DNA of 50,566 nt from Natronospira sp. GTDB lineage: Bacteria > Pseudomonadota > Gammaproteobacteria > Natronospirales > Natronospiraceae. The stretch covers positions 1 through 50,566 of the forward strand of contig PWMQ01000093.1 of assembly GCA_003558125.1 (NCBI GenBank). Direction: 5' to 3'. A model generated the notes under the pieces. That model was given only the letters and a program-made list of their open reading frames with translations, was not told the DNA's origin and made no database searches. The position numbers and the translations under genes are program-made. Each line of letters starts with the position of its first letter. The first letter of the stretch is position 1. Shown in pieces: positions 35,447 to 44,451 of this stretch.

Positions 35447-36627
35447 AAGGCACCGCCCATGTCCGAAGCCATCTGATAGCAGAGGGTTCTCAATGCCGCC
35501 GCCCGAGCCCGGTCGTCGTCGCCGAGGGTGGTCAGCCGGTCCGCTTGCAGCGGCGCACCGACAAAGAAGTCGTTGTTCCGGGGTGCTCGATACAGCATCT
35601 CCCTGGGGAGCAGCAGCATTTCCAGGTTCATACCCAGCCCCAGGCCTCGACGCAGGGCCGAAACCGCATTGAAACGCCTGGAATTCCGAGTGCCCAGGAA
35701 TACCGGCACGATGGAGCGACCGTGCTGCCGGGCCATGCGCACCACCATCTTGCCCCACGGCCCGTCGCGGAGCTGGCCACCCTGTTTTCTGGATGTACGG
35801 CCGGCCGGGAAGACGAGCATCGCCGCATCGTCGGCGAAACTTTCATGCAGGACGCGGGACATATCACGCTCCGAGGCGTAACGATTCAGTGGTGCCAGAA
35901 AGGGTTGCAGGTGGCGAAAGCCCATCAGGACATTGTTGACCGGCACCTTCACATGCGGATACCAGCGCAGCAACCAGGCCAGCATGATCAGGCCGTCCAA
36001 CCCGCCCTGGGGGTGGTTGCAGACGAAAATCGGCCGGGTCTCGGCGGCAGGCAAGGGGTGAACCGGCAGCCGGGCGCTGACGCCGAGCCGAGTCAGCACC
36101 GTCTCGGGAAAATGTCGGCAGGGCAGTGCCGCCAGTTCGCTCAGCCCCTCGTTGATGGTGCTCTGGCACAGCAGTCTTGCCAGCAGGGGCCAGAGCAGTC
36201 GGGGCAATTTGCCGTGCAGCGCCGGGGCCTTGTCACGGAACAGGGCCTCCACGTCAAAGCTTTTTTCGGGGATGTCGCCGGGGGGCGCCGCGCCCTGGCC
36301 AGGAGCAGGCACCGGCGTCCAGGTCGTGCTCAGGGCCATCCCGTGGGCCGGCGCGGGTGATTCCTGCTGCCCAAGTTGCTCCCACAGCCATTCACCGTCC
36401 CAGTGCCAGCGAAAGGGCAGTATGCCTTCCTGTGTCGCGGTTAACAGAAAGGGCGGCAGGCCGAGGGCAAGCTGTTTTCCCAGGGTATTTCGAAGGGAGT
36501 GGGACGTGTGGCAGTGTCTGAGCCGATCCATGAGGGTGGTCAGCGCGGTCGCCGACTGCTCCGGGCCGTTGGACGGCCGTTCAGGCCGGAGCGGAAACAG
36601 CGTGAGTCGGTTTTCGCGGTTATTCAT
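35443..36627 (-). CDS. PlsC-like O-acyltransferase, OlsA/GlsA-like
   Basis: The protein is 394 aa. The acyltransferase block I is CNHPQGGLDGL (Asn204, His205, Asp211), where the spacing His-x5-Asp and the GGLDG form are those of OlsF/GlsA-type proteins rather than the classic H-x4-D of PlsC. Block III is VFPAGRTSRK (272-280), and block IV lies around IVPVFLGTRNSRRF. About 190 N-terminal residues are poorly conserved. It would O-acylate the hydroxyl of the N-acylated amino acid. It sits directly before the GNAT gene, the same order as the two halves of bifunctional OlsF. The stop overlaps the GNAT start. Confidence 0.85.
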   Translation of the reverse strand: MNNRENRLTLFPLRPERPSNGPEQSATALTTLMDRLRHCHTSHSLRNTLGKQLALGLPPFLLTATQEGILPFRWHWDGEWLWEQLGQQESPAPAHGMALSTTWTPVPAPGQGAAPPGDIPEKSFDVEALFRDKAPALHGKLPRLLWPLLARLLCQSTINEGLSELAALPCRHFPETVLTRLGVSARLPVHPLPAAETRPIFVCNHPQGGLDGLIMLAWLLRWYPHVKVPVNNVLMGFRHLQPFLAPLNRYASERDMSRVLHESFADDAAMLVFPAGRTSRKQGGQLRDGPWGKMVVRMARQHGRSIVPVFLGTRNSRRFNAVSALRRGLGLGMNLEMLLLPREMLYRAPRNNDFFVGAPLQADRLTTLGDDDRARAAALRTLCYQMASDMGGAL

Positions 36628-36631
36628 GGTC

Positions 36632-37186
36632 TTAGGCCGGGGTAGCTTGCTTCCGCGCTTCGTCGTCTGTCTGGGCTGCCCAGTAACGGCGGGTGGAGGT
36701 TGCCAGGCCGAATTCCGGAGGCAATTCCAGGCCGCGCTGACGCACGATCATGGCAATCACCGCCATGTGGTGAACCGCATGACTGGACAGGAACAAGACT
36801 TCCCGAATCAGACTGGAACGGGCCGTGATGACTTCTCCGCTCGTGTCCTGCCACTGGACACTGACCGTCTCGCCGCCTGAACGGTCTGCCACCCAGGCGT
36901 CGAAGCCTTCCCGCAGGGCGGCCAGGCTCTCCAGCGCCGCATGGGGAGAGGATTCAACCAGGGAATTGCGATCACGCTGCTCATAGTCGATTCGGCTGCC
37001 GCTGGCGTGAAGCACTGCCCAGCAGTGGTCGAGAATGTGGCGCAGATGCTTGCCGATGCAATAGCGACCATGGGGGCCGTCCACGAGCCGATAGGCTTCC
37101 GGGTCGAGCTCTCTGACCAGAAAACTCAACTGATCCAGGTAATCCCGGTGCTCCTCGATGGCTGCCGTTAGGGCCTCATCCCGCAT
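36632..37186 (-). CDS. DinB-like four-helix metal-binding protein
   Basis: The protein is 184 aa of the DinB/YfiT superfamily. Candidate metal ligands are in the first helix pair, KHLRHILDH (His47, His50, His54), and in the late SSHAVHHMAVIAMI (His136, His139, His140). DinB-fold proteins include thiol-dependent S-transferases and proteins of unknown function. A ribosome site, GGGAGGAAAAG, precedes ATG 37186. It is the first gene of a three-gene unit with the two acyltransferases (4-base gap to the next) and has an ECF-type promoter 50 bases upstream. Confidence 0.85.
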   Translation of the reverse strand: MRDEALTAAIEEHRDYLDQLSFLVRELDPEAYRLVDGPHGRYCIGKHLRHILDHCWAVLHASGSRIDYEQRDRNSLVESSPHAALESLAALREGFDAWVADRSGGETVSVQWQDTSGEVITARSSLIREVLFLSSHAVHHMAVIAMIVRQRGLELPPEFGLATSTRRYWAAQTDDEARKQATPA

Positions 37187-37235
37187 GCTCTTTTCCTCCC
37201 GTCAGGTTGCTGATGGTTCTGCCTTGACCACCCAG

Positions 37236-37263
37236 GAGACGCCCCATTAGCTGCCTTGTTACT
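37236..37263 (-). promoter_or_regulatory. ECF-type promoter for the DinB-acyltransferase operon
   Basis: On the minus strand, AGTAAC (37263-37258), a 16-base spacer and CGTCTC (37241-37236) lie 50 bases before ATG 37186. Spacing matches the AhpD-like gene promoter exactly. Confidence 0.6.
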
Positions 37264-37287
37264 CGATTCTGCGGAACGCACGGGAGT

Positions 37288-37316
37288 TGTAACAAGAGCG
37301 AAGCTCTGCTCGTCAC
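37288..37316 (+). promoter_or_regulatory. ECF-type promoter for the TonB-dependent receptor
   Basis: TGTAAC (37288-37293), a 17-base spacer and CGTCAC (37311-37316) lie 41 bases before ATG 37358. Spacing matches the sigma-gene promoter exactly. Confidence 0.65.
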
Positions 37317-37357
37317 TCCGACGGTCCAAATTGAGGTAAATTCCACAGGAGCAAAGC

Positions 37358-39832
37358 ATGACGAGACAAGTAAGGGGCAGTTTTCTGGGTGTGGGGGTGC
37401 TGTTGGCGTCATTGAGCCACTCAATGGTGTTCGCCGAGGCAGGTGGGGAGGGCGATCAGCCTCTGAAGCTCGATGATGTGGTGACACTGGGTGAGCGGGC
37501 AGGCCTTCGTTCACCGATGGAATCGTCGGTGCCGGTGGATATCTATGGCGGCGAAGAGCTTCGGCGTTACTCTTCCCTTGGCAATGAACTGGGCGAGGCC
37601 CTGGCCAATCTGAATTCGTCCTTCCTGTTCCCGCGCCAGTCCAATTCGGTGACCTCAGATCACATCCGGTCCGCCAGTCTGCGGGGGCTGAGCCCTGATC
37701 AGGCCCTGGTTCTGGTCAACGGAAGACGCCGGCACCCTTCGGCCGTGGTCAATGACAACACCAAGATCGGTCGTGGCACCAATGCCTTTGATTTCAATTC
37801 CATCCCCCTGTCCGCGGTCAAGCGGATTGAGGTTCTGAGAGACGGGGCCAGCGCCCAGTACGGTTCCGATGCCATCGGCGGCGTGATCAACATTGTTCTG
37901 GATGACAGCCATGAAGGCGGTGAGGTCGGCGTCAGCTATGGTGTTCACGATACCCGTGTCTCGCCGGCCAGCACACGGGAGCGGGATGGCGAGACCATCA
38001 GTGCCCATGTGAATCTCGGTCATGCCTTGGGAGAGACGGGCTTTCTTCGCTATGGCCTGGAAGTGCGAAGCCGCGACGCCACCAATCGGGCGGGGTTGGA
38101 TCAGATTTCCCCTTTCCTGCCCCAGACCGACGATAATCTGGCCTTTCAGGGAACCCAGACCCATCGTGTCGGGGACCCCGAAAGCGATGAGGTGAAGCTG
38201 TGGGTCAATACCGGTGTCGATACCGCGGTGGGAGAGTACCATGCCTCGGCAACCTTCGCGGATATCGAGACGGAAGGGGCTGCTGTCTTTCGGCATCCTG
38301 ACTCCAACCAGAATGTGCGCGAGATATTTCCCGACGGTTTCCTGCCGGTCACCCTTGGGAAAAATCGGGATTTCGGGCTGAGCACGGGTATTCGGGGCGT
38401 TGCCGGTGCATGGGAGACCGACCTGGCCCTCAGTCTGGGCAGGAATGATTTCCAGTTCGGCGTCAAGAATTCCCTCAACCCTTCACTGGGCCCGGACAGC
38501 CCGACCCGCTTTGATTCGGGTCGATTCCGGCTGGATCAGAGGGAACTGGCCTTCGATGCCTCGCGGAATCTGCCCGTGTTTGCAATGCCATCTCGCCTGT
38601 CGGCCGGCGCCAGTTGGCGGCATGAGGCGTTCAAGAGCCGCGCGGGTGAGCCCGCCTCATGGCTGGCGGGTGACCACGAGTTTGAGTCTGAACTGGCCGA
38701 TCAGGTGGGCTTTCCGGATATTGGTTCCCAGGGGGCCAAGGGCTTGACGCCCGAGGATGCCGCCGACGTCAGCCGGGACGTGGCCAGCGGCTACCTGGAA
38801 CTGTCCACGGATTTCAGCGAGCGTTTGCGGACCACGGTCGCCGCTCGCTATGAGGATTACAGTGATTTCGGCGGCACATTCACCGGCAAGTTTGCCGCCG
38901 TCTACCGCCCCGGTCCCAATCTGTCCTTCCGTGGCTCCCTGTCCAACAGTTTCCGGGCACCGACGCTCAGCCAGAGTGCCTGGTCGCGCAGTGACAACAC
39001 CTTTGGCCCCGAAGGTGAGCGGGTCGCTTCCCGCCTGGTGAGAAGCGACAGCGCTGTGGGCGAGGCCTTGGGTGTGAGTGAACTGGAGGAAGAAACCGCC
39101 CGCAATATCAGTCTGGGTTTCACCGCTCGTTTGAGCGAGAGCCTGGAATTGACTGCGGATCTTTTCCGGATCGATATCGATGACCGGATCACCCTCAGTG
39201 AAAGCCTGCAGGACAGCCCCGACGGGGATGTCACCCTGGAAGAGCGAATCGGTGATTTGCCCGGCGGCGAGGGTGTTCAGGCCGTGTCATTCTTTACCAA
39301 TGCGGCGGATACAAAAACCCAGGGCCTTGAGTTGATGGCGGAATGGGAGCCGGAAGTGGGCCTGGGCAGCCTGTCCATGGATCTGGCCTTCAGTTATATC
39401 GAAAACCGCATTCGCCGAACCGGGGAAGCGGTCAGCGAGATGACCGAGATCAATCCCGATTTCGAACTGGTGGGCGTGGCGGAACGCAATACCCTGACCA
39501 CGGCCACGCCGGAGCGGCGCCTGATCGCCGGCGGTCGCTGGCAACTCGGTGCCTGGGAATTCAGCGGGCGGGCCCGCTACAACAGCGCGGTGGAGCGGGT
39601 GTTCGCCTTTGCCAGTCAGCGTTTCAGCAGCGAGACCGTGTTTGATGCGTCGGTAGGCTATGCGCTCAGCGAGACGACCCGTTTCGATTTCGGTGCCGAG
39701 AATCTCTTCGACACCTATCCGGACGAGTCGGAGAATGCCAATAATTTCTTCGGCAATTTCGCCTTTGATCCGATCAATCCGGTCGGGCTGAACGGGCGTT
39801 TTGTCTATGCCCGCCTGGCGCATTCATTCTGA
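37358..39832 (+). CDS. TonB-dependent outer-membrane receptor
   Basis: The protein is 824 aa. It has a signal peptide (residues 1-26, ending VFAEA), a probable TonB box near DDVVTLGER, and a plug domain with SLRGLSPDQALVLVNGRRRHPS and IEVLRDGASAQYGSDAIGGVINIVL. A 22-strand barrel follows with NSFRAPTLSQSAW and ends with the terminal aromatic Phe (ARLAHSF). The NGRRRH and GRGTNAFDFNSIP signatures resemble the large group of receptors with unassigned substrates; siderophore, sugar or vitamin cannot be chosen. AGGAG precedes ATG 37358. An ECF-type promoter just upstream links it to the nearby sigma factor. Confidence 0.94.
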   Translation: MTRQVRGSFLGVGVLLASLSHSMVFAEAGGEGDQPLKLDDVVTLGERAGLRSPMESSVPVDIYGGEELRRYSSLGNELGEALANLNSSFLFPRQSNSVTSDHIRSASLRGLSPDQALVLVNGRRRHPSAVVNDNTKIGRGTNAFDFNSIPLSAVKRIEVLRDGASAQYGSDAIGGVINIVLDDSHEGGEVGVSYGVHDTRVSPASTRERDGETISAHVNLGHALGETGFLRYGLEVRSRDATNRAGLDQISPFLPQTDDNLAFQGTQTHRVGDPESDEVKLWVNTGVDTAVGEYHASATFADIETEGAAVFRHPDSNQNVREIFPDGFLPVTLGKNRDFGLSTGIRGVAGAWETDLALSLGRNDFQFGVKNSLNPSLGPDSPTRFDSGRFRLDQRELAFDASRNLPVFAMPSRLSAGASWRHEAFKSRAGEPASWLAGDHEFESELADQVGFPDIGSQGAKGLTPEDAADVSRDVASGYLELSTDFSERLRTTVAARYEDYSDFGGTFTGKFAAVYRPGPNLSFRGSLSNSFRAPTLSQSAWSRSDNTFGPEGERVASRLVRSDSAVGEALGVSELEEETARNISLGFTARLSESLELTADLFRIDIDDRITLSESLQDSPDGDVTLEERIGDLPGGEGVQAVSFFTNAADTKTQGLELMAEWEPEVGLGSLSMDLAFSYIENRIRRTGEAVSEMTEINPDFELVGVAERNTLTTATPERRLIAGGRWQLGAWEFSGRARYNSAVERVFAFASQRFSSETVFDASVGYALSETTRFDFGAENLFDTYPDESENANNFFGNFAFDPINPVGLNGRFVYARLAHSF

Positions 39833-39852
39833 GAGAGACGGGGGAAATCCTT

Positions 39853-39880
39853 TTGACAGCCGGGCGAAAGCCTGTAAAAT
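39853..39880 (+). promoter_or_regulatory. Sigma-70 promoter of tRNA-Val
   Basis: TTGACA (39853-39858), a 16-base spacer and TAAAAT (39875-39880) lie 20 bases before the tRNA. The -35 is a perfect consensus. Confidence 0.8.
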
Positions 39881-39899
39881 ATCCCCCGCTTCCAACGCT

Positions 39900-39976
39900 A
39901 GTCGCGTAGCTCAGCTGGTTAGAGCACCACCTTGACATGGTGGGGGTCGGTGGTTCGAGTCCACTCGCGACTACCA
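39900..39976 (+). tRNA. tRNA-Val (anticodon GAC), CCA encoded
   Basis: The gene is 77 bases. Acceptor AGTCGCG pairs with CGCGACT, followed by discriminator A and encoded CCA (39974-39976). The D-arm is GCTCAGCTGGTTAGAGC. The anticodon loop TTGACAT (stem CCACC/GGTGG) gives GAC at 39934-39936. The T-arm contains GGTTCGAGTCC. Its own promoter and terminator flank it. Confidence 0.97.
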
Positions 39977-39989
39977 GGTTTTCGGGAAA

Positions 39990-40026
39990 GCATCGTCGGC
40001 GCCCGCCACGATGCTTTTCTTTTTTC
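39990..40026 (+). terminator. Terminator after tRNA-Val, upstream of thrS
   Basis: GCATCGT (39990-39996) pairs with ACGATGC (40008-40014), with further A-T pairs outside, and is followed by TTTTCTTTTTT. It ends tRNA-Val transcription and leaves 47 bases before thrS. Confidence 0.8.
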
Positions 40027-40073
40027 CAAGTGGCCCCTCGTAAAGGTCACCACTGAGAAAAGGATCGACAAGC

Positions 40074-41996
40074 ATGCCAGTCATTACCCTTCCCGATGGT
40101 TCCCAGCGCGAATTCGATCAGCCCGTGTCCATCATGGACGTGGCCGCCGATATAGGCCCCGGCCTGGCCAAGGCCACTCTGGCCGGCAAGGTCGACGGCG
40201 AGCTGAAAGATGCCTGCGATCTCATCCACGACGATGCCAATCTTCAGATCATTACCCCGCGTGACGAGGAAGGCCTGGAGATCATTCGGCACTCCTGCGC
40301 CCACATGCTGGGGCAGGCGGTCAAGCAGCTGTACCCCGAGGCCCGGATGGCCATCGGCCCGGTGATCGAGGACGGCTTCTATTACGACATCCGCCACGAT
40401 GCCGGCTTTACGCCGGAGGATCTGGAAAAGATCGAAGCCCGGATGAAGGAGCTGATCGCCCAGGAGTACGATGTCATCAAGAAGGTCACCCCCCGGGACG
40501 AGGTGCTGCGGATCTTCCGTGAGCGGGGTGAAGACTACAAGGTGACCCTGGTGGAGGACATGCCCGAGGTGAAGGAAATGGCCCTCTACTACCACCAGGA
40601 ATACATCGACATGTGTCGCGGGCCCCATGTGCCCAATACCCGTTTCTGCAAGGCCTTCAAGCTGACCAAGCTGGCCGGGGCCTACTGGCGGGGGGATGCC
40701 GCCAATGAAATGCTGCAACGGGTCTATGGCACCGCCTGGGGTGACAAGAAGGGCCTGAAGCAGTACCTCAAGCGTCTCGAGGAAGCCAAGAAGCGCGATC
40801 ACCGCCGCTTCGGCAAGCGCCTGGATCTCTTCCATACCCAGGAAGAGGCCCCGGGCATGGTGTTCTGGCACGACAATGGCTGGCGCATCTATACCGAGAT
40901 TCAGGATTACATGCGCCGCAAGCTGCGCCGGGCCGGCTATTCCGAAGTTCACACCCCCGAGATCATCGACCGCAGCCTGTGGGAAAAGTCCGGGCACTGG
41001 GAGAAGTTCCGGGATGACATGTTCGTCACCGGCTCCGAGGACCGGGAATTCGCCATCAAGCCCATGAACTGCCCGGCCCATGTGCAGATCTACAACCACG
41101 GTCTGCGCAGTTACCGGGATCTGCCACTGCGGATGGCCGAATTCGGTTCCTGCCACCGCAACGAGCCCTCCGGGACGCTCCACGGTCTGATGCGTGTGCG
41201 CAATTTCGTCCAGGACGATGCTCACATCTTCTGTACCGAGGAGCAGATGCTGCCGGAGGTCTCGGACTTCATTGATCTGCTTTACGAGGTCTATCACGAT
41301 TTCGGCTTCACCGATGTACTGGTGAAGCTGTCCACGCGGCCGGAAAAGCGGGTGGGCTCGGATGACGTCTGGGATCGCTCCGAGAAGGCGCTGGAAGACG
41401 CCCTCAACCAGAAGGGCCTGGACTGGGACCTGCAGCCGGGGGAGGGCGCCTTCTACGGGCCCAAGATCGAGTTCTCCCTGCGCGATTCCCTGGGCCGGGT
41501 CTGGCAGCTGGGCACCATGCAGCTGGATTTCTCCATGCCGGAGCGTCTCGGTGCGCAATATGTGGCGGAAGATGGCGAGAAAAAGACCCCGGTCATGCTC
41601 CACCGAGCCATTCTCGGCTCCATCGAGCGGTTCATCGGTATTCTGATCGAGGAAAACGCCGGAGACCTGCCCACCTGGCTGGCTCCCACCCAGGCGGTGG
41701 TGCTCAATATCACCGATCGGCAGGCCGATTATGCCCGTGAAGTGGCCGAAAGCCTGCAAAATCAGGGTTTTCGCGTCGAATCGGACTTGAGAAACGAGAA
41801 GATCGGCTTTAAAATTCGCGAACACACCATCCAAAGAGTGCCCTGGCTGCTGGTAGTCGGGGATCGTGAGATGGAATCTGACCAAATAGCCGTGCGCACC
41901 CGCAGCGGCGAAGATCTCGGCAGCATGAGCCGGGCAGACTTCGCCGAGAAGCTGGCGGGGGATGTCGCACGGCTCGGTCGTCGTTTGGAGGATTGA
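40074..41996 (+). CDS. thrS: Threonine-tRNA ligase
   Basis: The protein is 640 aa, the usual length. It has an N-terminal TGS domain ([13 protein letters not shown]), an editing domain with [18 protein letters not shown] and a late [11 protein letters not shown], then a class II catalytic core with [14 protein letters not shown] (zinc Cys), [31 protein letters not shown] and the motif 3 [21 protein letters not shown]-terminal anticodon-binding domain follows. The TGA at 41994-41996 sits between the infC Shine-Dalgarno site and its start. First gene of the thrS-infC-rpmI-rplT-pheST-ihfA cluster. Confidence 0.99.
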   Translation: MPVITLPDGSQREFDQPVSIMDVAADIGPGLAKATLAGKVDGELKDACDLIHDDANLQIITPRDEEGLEIIRHSCAHMLGQAVKQLYPEARMAIGPVIEDGFYYDIRHDAGFTPEDLEKIEARMKELIAQEYDVIKKVTPRDEVLRIFRERGEDYKVTLVEDMPEVKEMALYYHQEYIDMCRGPHVPNTRFCKAFKLTKLAGAYWRGDAANEMLQRVYGTAWGDKKGLKQYLKRLEEAKKRDHRRFGKRLDLFHTQEEAPGMVFWHDNGWRIYTEIQDYMRRKLRRAGYSEVHTPEIIDRSLWEKSGHWEKFRDDMFVTGSEDREFAIKPMNCPAHVQIYNHGLRSYRDLPLRMAEFGSCHRNEPSGTLHGLMRVRNFVQDDAHIFCTEEQMLPEVSDFIDLLYEVYHDFGFTDVLVKLSTRPEKRVGSDDVWDRSEKALEDALNQKGLDWDLQPGEGAFYGPKIEFSLRDSLGRVWQLGTMQLDFSMPERLGAQYVAEDGEKKTPVMLHRAILGSIERFIGILIEENAGDLPTWLAPTQAVVLNITDRQADYAREVAESLQNQGFRVESDLRNEKIGFKIREHTIQRVPWLLVVGDREMESDQIAVRTRSGEDLGSMSRADFAEKLAGDVARLGRRLED

Positions 41997-41999
41997 AAT

Positions 42000-42515
42000 A
42001 TCGCTGCCAAGAACAAGGTCCGCCGCAACAAAGACATTCGGGCCCCGAAAATCCGGCTGATTGATCAGGAAGGGGAGCAGTTGGGCATTGTCCCTGTCGA
42101 GCAGGGTCTGGAAGCGGCCGTAGAGGCCGGCATGGACCTGGTCGAAGTCTCGCCCAACGCCGAGCCTCCGGTTTGCCGGATCATGGACTACGGCAAGTTT
42201 GTCTTCGAACAGAAGAAGAAGCAGGCCGGGCAGAAGAAGACCAAGCAGATGCAGGTCAAGGAAGTGAAGTTCCGGCCCAACACGGATAGCAATGACTATC
42301 AGATCAAGCTCCGGAATGCGACGCGCTTTCTTGAAGACGGCAACAAGGTGAAGGTGACCCTGCGCTTTCGCGGGCGCGAGATGCTCCATCAGGACATCGG
42401 TCGCGATCTGCTCAAGCGCGTTGAGGAAGACCTCAAGGAGCTGGCTTCAGTGGAGCAGTTCCCCAAGCTGGAAGGCCGTCAGATGATCATGGTGCTCGGG
42501 CCCAAAAAGAAATAA
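42000..42515 (+). CDS. infC: Translation initiation factor IF-3 with a probable AUC start codon
   Basis: The protein is 171 aa. Conserved IF3 sequence starts well before any [24 protein letters not shown] comes directly after codon 42000-42002, which is ATC. In-frame TGA at 41994-41996 rules out a start further upstream. GGAGG (41987-41991) lies exactly 8 bases before the ATC. The next candidate, an in-frame GTG at 42081-42083, would delete most of the N-domain. Rare start codons (AUU in E. coli) are the known basis of IF3 autoregulation. [17 protein letters not shown] and [11 protein letters not shown] confirm the family. Confidence 0.95.
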   Translation: MAAKNKVRRNKDIRAPKIRLIDQEGEQLGIVPVEQGLEAAVEAGMDLVEVSPNAEPPVCRIMDYGKFVFEQKKKQAGQKKTKQMQVKEVKFRPNTDSNDYQIKLRNATRFLEDGNKVKVTLRFRGREMLHQDIGRDLLKRVEEDLKELASVEQFPKLEGRQMIMVLGPKKK

Positions 42516-42661
42516 GGGCCCGTTCCGTGAAAGAACTCGCTCAGGGAAGGGCGGGATAAGCAAAAAGCGGGGAGTGGATGGTCCGCTCCTTCGTCCCTGG
42601 TGGCTAACGCCCGGCAGTCGGAAAGGCCGGGGGCCAGGAATAAACGCCAATGGAGAGCAAC
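42516..42661 (+). promoter_or_regulatory. Structured rpmI leader, possible L20 autoregulatory site
   Basis: The 146-base infC-rpmI spacer has a perfect 8-bp hairpin, GGAGTGGA (42571-42578) with TCCGCTCC (42582-42589), and a CCTGG/CCAGG pairing enclosing a CCCGGC hairpin. In related bacteria L20 represses rpmI-rplT by binding this leader; here that is inferred from position and folding potential only. Confidence 0.4.
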
Positions 42662-42862
42662 ATGCCGAAGATGAAGACCCATCGCGGCGCGGCCAAGCGT
42701 TTCCGCAAGACCGGCAGTGGCCGGATCAAGCGGAACCAGTCCCACCGCCGCCACATCCTGACCAAGAAGAGCACCAAGCGGAAGCGTCAGCTGCGCAGCG
42801 CCTCGTATATCCATGCGAGCGATGTGAAGCTGATCGAGCGCATGCTGCCCGGCAAACTCTAA
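42662..42862 (+). CDS. rpmI: 50S ribosomal protein L35
   Basis: The protein is 66 aa. The signature [20 protein letters not shown] opens the protein, followed by the lysine/arginine-rich middle and a C-terminal [13 protein letters not shown] 42662 gives the standard N-terminus; an ATG 12 bases upstream is rejected. It is 12 bases from rplT and cotranscribed with it. Confidence 0.98.
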   Translation: MPKMKTHRGAAKRFRKTGSGRIKRNQSHRRHILTKKSTKRKRQLRSASYIHASDVKLIERMLPGKL

Positions 42863-42874
42863 GGAGGCCTGACG

Positions 42875-43231
42875 ATGCCACGAGTAAAACGCGGAGTGAA
42901 CGCGCGCGCACGTCATAACAAGGTCCTCAAAGAGGCCAAGGGTTATTACGGCGCTCGCCGCAAGACTTTCAAGACCGCCCGCCAGGCCGTGATCAAGGCC
43001 GGCCAGTACGCTTACCGTGATCGCCGTGTGCGCAAGCGGGAGTTCCGGGCGCTGTGGATCACCCGTATCAACGCCGCCGCGCGTGAGAACGGGCTGTCCT
43101 ATAGCCGTCTGATCAACGGTCTCAAGCAGGCCGGTATCGAGCTGGACCGCAAGGTTCTGGCCGACATGGCGGTGCACGACAAGGCCGGCTTTGCCGCCAT
43201 CGCGGAAAAGGCGAAGGCGCAGCTCGGCTGA
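42875..43231 (+). CDS. rplT: 50S ribosomal protein L20
   Basis: The protein is 118 aa. It starts [21 protein letters not shown] and has the conserved [29 protein letters not shown] and [17 protein letters not shown]. It binds 23S rRNA early in 50S assembly. AAGGAGG lies just upstream. A strong terminator at 43268 separates it from pheS. Confidence 0.99.
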   Translation: MPRVKRGVNARARHNKVLKEAKGYYGARRKTFKTARQAVIKAGQYAYRDRRVRKREFRALWITRINAAARENGLSYSRLINGLKQAGIELDRKVLADMAVHDKAGFAAIAEKAKAQLG

Positions 43232-43257
43232 TCCCGCCCCGACTGGGGTTGTAGATT

Positions 43258-43317
43258 GTGAAGTACCGAAGGGGAAAGGCCGCCATACCTTTCCCCTTCT
43301 TTTTTTCGTCATGGTGA
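43258..43317 (+). CDS. Possible phenylalanine-rich leader peptide before pheS
   Basis: GTG at 43258 opens a 19-codon frame, MKYRRGKAAIPFPFFFSSW, ending at TGA 43315-43317, directly before the pheS region. It has four Phe codons in a six-codon stretch, recalling the E. coli pheST leader peptide PheM. Against this, the Phe codons fall inside the 3' arm and T tract of the terminator rather than before it, and a pyrimidine-rich arm encodes Phe and Pro by chance. The ribosome site is weak. Confidence 0.3.
   Translation: MKYRRGKAAIPFPFFFSSW
43268..43307 (+). terminator. Strong terminator or attenuator upstream of pheS
   Basis: A 12-bp perfect stem, with core AAGGGGAAAGG and CCTTTCCCCTT (43268-43279 with 43288-43299), has an 8-base loop and is followed by seven T. 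It lies between rplT and pheS, where E. coli has the pheST attenuator. Confidence 0.9.
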
Positions 43318-44355
<1,038 letters not shown>

Positions 44356-44451
44356 CCGCGTCACAGTTCTGTTCACTGAAAGTCGATTGATGCCGCTGCG
44401 GTCTCCGCTGGTTACCGGAGGGGCAAGAGACAAACATCCTGGGAGCACGCA

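Noticed and set aside
40047-42389. 780-codon open frame antisense to thrS and infC
   Set aside because: A shadow of real genes; no ribosome site, domain or conserved motif.
42081-42515. infC starting at the in-frame GTG 42081
   Set aside because: This would remove most of the conserved IF3 N-domain, and the ATC at 42000 has perfect ribosome-site spacing.
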